Assembly: GCA_965368335.1 (NCBI GenBank)
Contig: CBDUMN010000084.1
Span: forward strand, 1-15,778
DNA from: CBDUMN01 sp965368335
GTDB taxonomy: Bacteria; Pseudomonadota; Alphaproteobacteria; Rhodospirillales; JAPHRK01
Length of the DNA stretch: 15,778 bases
Direction of reading: 5' to 3'
Shown in pieces: positions 14,399 through 15,778 of the stretch; position 1 is the first letter of the stretch; every line of letters begins with the position of its first letter. The position numbers were made by a program, and so were the translations under genes. Under the pieces are notes generated by a model, which made no database searches, was not told the origin of the DNA, and was given only the letters and a program-made list of their open reading frames with translations.

Positions 14399-15094
14399 AT
14401 GACCGGAACGCTGACCGACTTGGTCCTCGCCAGTGCGGCCTTTCTCGGCCATCACTTTCTATTCGCCCGCCGTATGGTCAAGGACCCGTTGGTTCGCCTG
14501 CTCGGCAAAAAGGGCAACATGGCGCTCTATTCGCTGATTTCCGTCGTCCTTCTCGGCTGGATGATCTGGGCCTATGTGGCCGCGCCGGAGGTCGAGTTTT
14601 GGCCGACCACCGATTGGGCGCGCAATCTGGCCTTGCTGATCAATCCACTGGCGATGATTCTGCTGGCCTGCGGCTATTACAACCCCAGCCCGGTTTCCCT
14701 CATGGGGCGGCATTTTAAGCTTGACCAAGAGCTACCCTGGATCACCCGGATTTCGCGCCATCCGGTTATGTCGGCCGTCGCGCTGCTTTGCCTCAGTCAC
14801 ATGGCGGTTAACGGCGATCATGCTTCATTGATTTTCTTCGGAGCCAACGCCTTTCTCGCCCTTGCCGGTATGCCGATCATGGACGCCAAGAAGCGCGACC
14901 GGTGGGGCGAGGAGACCTGGCGGGCCTTCGCCGCTCAAACCTCGGTCTTGCCCTTCGCCGCCATCCTGATGGGCCGGACCCGCGTCAGCCTTTCCGAGAT
15001 CACCTGGATTCCGGTGCTGGCCGGGCTCGGCGTTTACTTCGCCTTCCTCTTCGGCCACCCGGTCCTGTTTGGTGTCGCGGCCTTCCTGGAGTAG
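14399..15094 (+). CDS. NnrU family membrane protein, paralog 2
   Basis: A 231-aa polytopic membrane protein clearly paralogous to the preceding gene. It shares the helix order, ISRHPVMSAVALLCLSHMAVNGD (with the RHP motif and the later His and NGD), and KKRDRWGEETWRAF. Identity is moderate by eye, so the duplication is old. The ribosome site AAGGA (14388-14392) lies 6 bp before the ATG. The 38-bp gap and shared strand suggest cotranscription with paralog 1 from the FNR-type promoter. A terminator is not obvious after it. Whether the two form a heterodimer or have different substrates cannot be told. Confidence 0.9.
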   Translation: MTGTLTDLVLASAAFLGHHFLFARRMVKDPLVRLLGKKGNMALYSLISVVLLGWMIWAYVAAPEVEFWPTTDWARNLALLINPLAMILLACGYYNPSPVSLMGRHFKLDQELPWITRISRHPVMSAVALLCLSHMAVNGDHASLIFFGANAFLALAGMPIMDAKKRDRWGEETWRAFAAQTSVLPFAAILMGRTRVSLSEITWIPVLAGLGVYFAFLFGHPVLFGVAAFLE

Positions 15095-15099
15095 CGGTC

Positions 15100-15114
15100 T
15101 GTTATAGTATAACA
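15100..15114. promoter_or_regulatory. Perfect palindrome TGTTATAGTATAACA, Zur-box-like operator
   Basis: Seven-base perfect arms around a central G, 60 bp upstream of the permease start and only 5 bp after the nnrU stop. It equals the core TGTTATA-N-TATAACA of the zinc uptake regulator (Zur) box as recalled for proteobacteria. It is the only clear dyad in the 80-bp gap and probably controls the metal permease. It might also be read as a Fur-superfamily or other operator. Confidence 0.6.
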
Positions 15115-15174
15115 CGCTGATTTTGTTATCTTATTACCGTTGAATGCCAGGACGCGAAGGCCCATTCTAAGGGT

Positions 15175-15778
15175 ATGACATTCTTAGAAAACACCCTCAA
15201 CCTGTTTTTAGAAGCGGCTCCCTGGTTGGTGCTGGGGTTGGCTTTCGCCGGACTGATCAAGGCCTGGCTGCCTGAGGGCGCACTATCGCGCTGGTTGGGT
15301 GGCAAGGGGCTGTGGCCGGTCGTCAAGGCGGCTTTCGTCGGCGCGCCTTTACCGCTTTGCTCCTGTGGTGTTTTGCCCGCCGCCATCGGCCTCAAGCGAG
15401 AAGGGGCGTCCAATGGGGCGACGGCTTCGTTCCTCGTCGCCACCCCCGAGACCGGTCCCGACTCCATTGCCGTTTCCTATGCTTTGCTCGGTCCCTTTAT
15501 GGCCATCGTCCGTCCCATCGCGGCCATATCCAGCGCCATCGCGGCGGGGGTGTTGGCCGAGCTTGCGCCGGAGAAAGCCGTTTCCCAGCAAAGCGCCCTG
15601 TCGTCCTGCTGCGCTTCGGAAAAATCCTGTGGCAATTCTTCGCACCCTGGTCCCAGACGGGGCATTCTCGCCCGTACGGCGGCAGGCCTGCGCTATGCTT
15701 TTACCGACATGCTGGAGGACTTGGCGGGCTGGATGTTCATCGGTTTTCTGGTCGCCGGGGCGGCCGTTACCCTGGTGC
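15175..15778 (+). CDS. SO_0444-type (PF03773) metal efflux permease, N-terminal part (3' truncated by window)
   Basis: The first 201 codons of an integral membrane permease related to ArsP-like proteins. The hallmark is the membrane motif APLPLCSCGVLP (Cys62, Cys64), followed by GASNGATASFLVATPETGPDS (TPETGPDS at 90-97) and LLGPFMAIVRPIAA. The SO_0444 branch is annotated for Cu/Zn efflux; I place this protein there from the CSCG and TPETGPDS motifs, not from a search. Between helices there is a short Cys/His-rich loop (SSCCASEKSCGNSSHPG, Cys145, Cys146, Cys152, His157) that may bind metal in the cytoplasm. The start ATG has AAGGG only 1 bp upstream, so initiation may be inefficient. The upstream Zur-like palindrome fits metal control. 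The reading frame is open to the window end. Confidence 0.85.
   Translation, partial: MTFLENTLNLFLEAAPWLVLGLAFAGLIKAWLPEGALSRWLGGKGLWPVVKAAFVGAPLPLCSCGVLPAAIGLKREGASNGATASFLVATPETGPDSIAVSYALLGPFMAIVRPIAAISSAIAAGVLAELAPEKAVSQQSALSSCCASEKSCGNSSHPGPRRGILARTAAGLRYAFTDMLEDLAGWMFIGFLVAGAAVTLV

Overview
The window looks like the chromosome of a free-living alphaproteobacterium, probably near the Rhodospirillales. That placement is an inference from several things seen together: a complete-looking system I cytochrome c maturation (Ccm) gene run, a class I polyhydroxyalkanoate synthase, two NnrU-family genes, a PAS-containing chemoreceptor, moderately high GC, and dispersed repeats of the TCATGCCCGCG...GGCGGGTAT type common in these genomes. 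No 16S gene or other taxonomic marker is present.

Layout. (1) 1-3148, plus strand: the tail of ccmF, then ccmG, ccmH and ccmI, with the last three overlapping by 4 bp as one tight operon. (2) 3174-5201, minus strand, convergent with ccm: a membrane sensor histidine kinase whose periplasmic part carries a CxxCH haem-c motif, so its maturation would need the Ccm products next door. (3) About 5200-6980: a more AT-rich accessory patch. A 17-bp palindrome-like repeat brackets the kinase gene at 3161 and 5511. Then come a truncated tyrosine recombinase, a higBA toxin-antitoxin pair behind a 36-bp nested dyad, a second and frameshifted copy of the recombinase 3' end, a triple short direct repeat, and finally a tRNA-Ala(CGC) whose 3' end faces the patch. 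This looks like the eroded remains of one or two integrative elements that used the tRNA region. (4) 7225-8751, plus strand: the housekeeping operon yggT, a DUF167 gene and folD. (5) 8851-10677: phaC. (6) 10814-13384, minus strand: a large methyl-accepting chemotaxis protein, flanked on both sides by copies of a ~90-bp palindromic, MITE-like repeat. (7) 13704-15094: two tandem NnrU paralogs, the first behind an FNR/Nnr-type box placed so that the mRNA would be almost leaderless. (8) 15175 to the window end: the start of a metal-efflux-type permease (SO_0444/PF03773 type), preceded by a perfect 15-bp palindrome that matches the core of a Zur box.

A functional theme, which is inference, is redox and respiratory adaptation: cytochrome c assembly, a haem-c sensor kinase, FNR-like control of nnrU genes and metal homeostasis. 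Nothing in the window is a clear CRISPR array, phage module or secondary-metabolite cluster. The strongest candidates for something new are the palindrome-bracketed haem kinase, the nested higBA operator between duplicated integrase ends, and the Zur-like operator in front of a presumed efflux permease.
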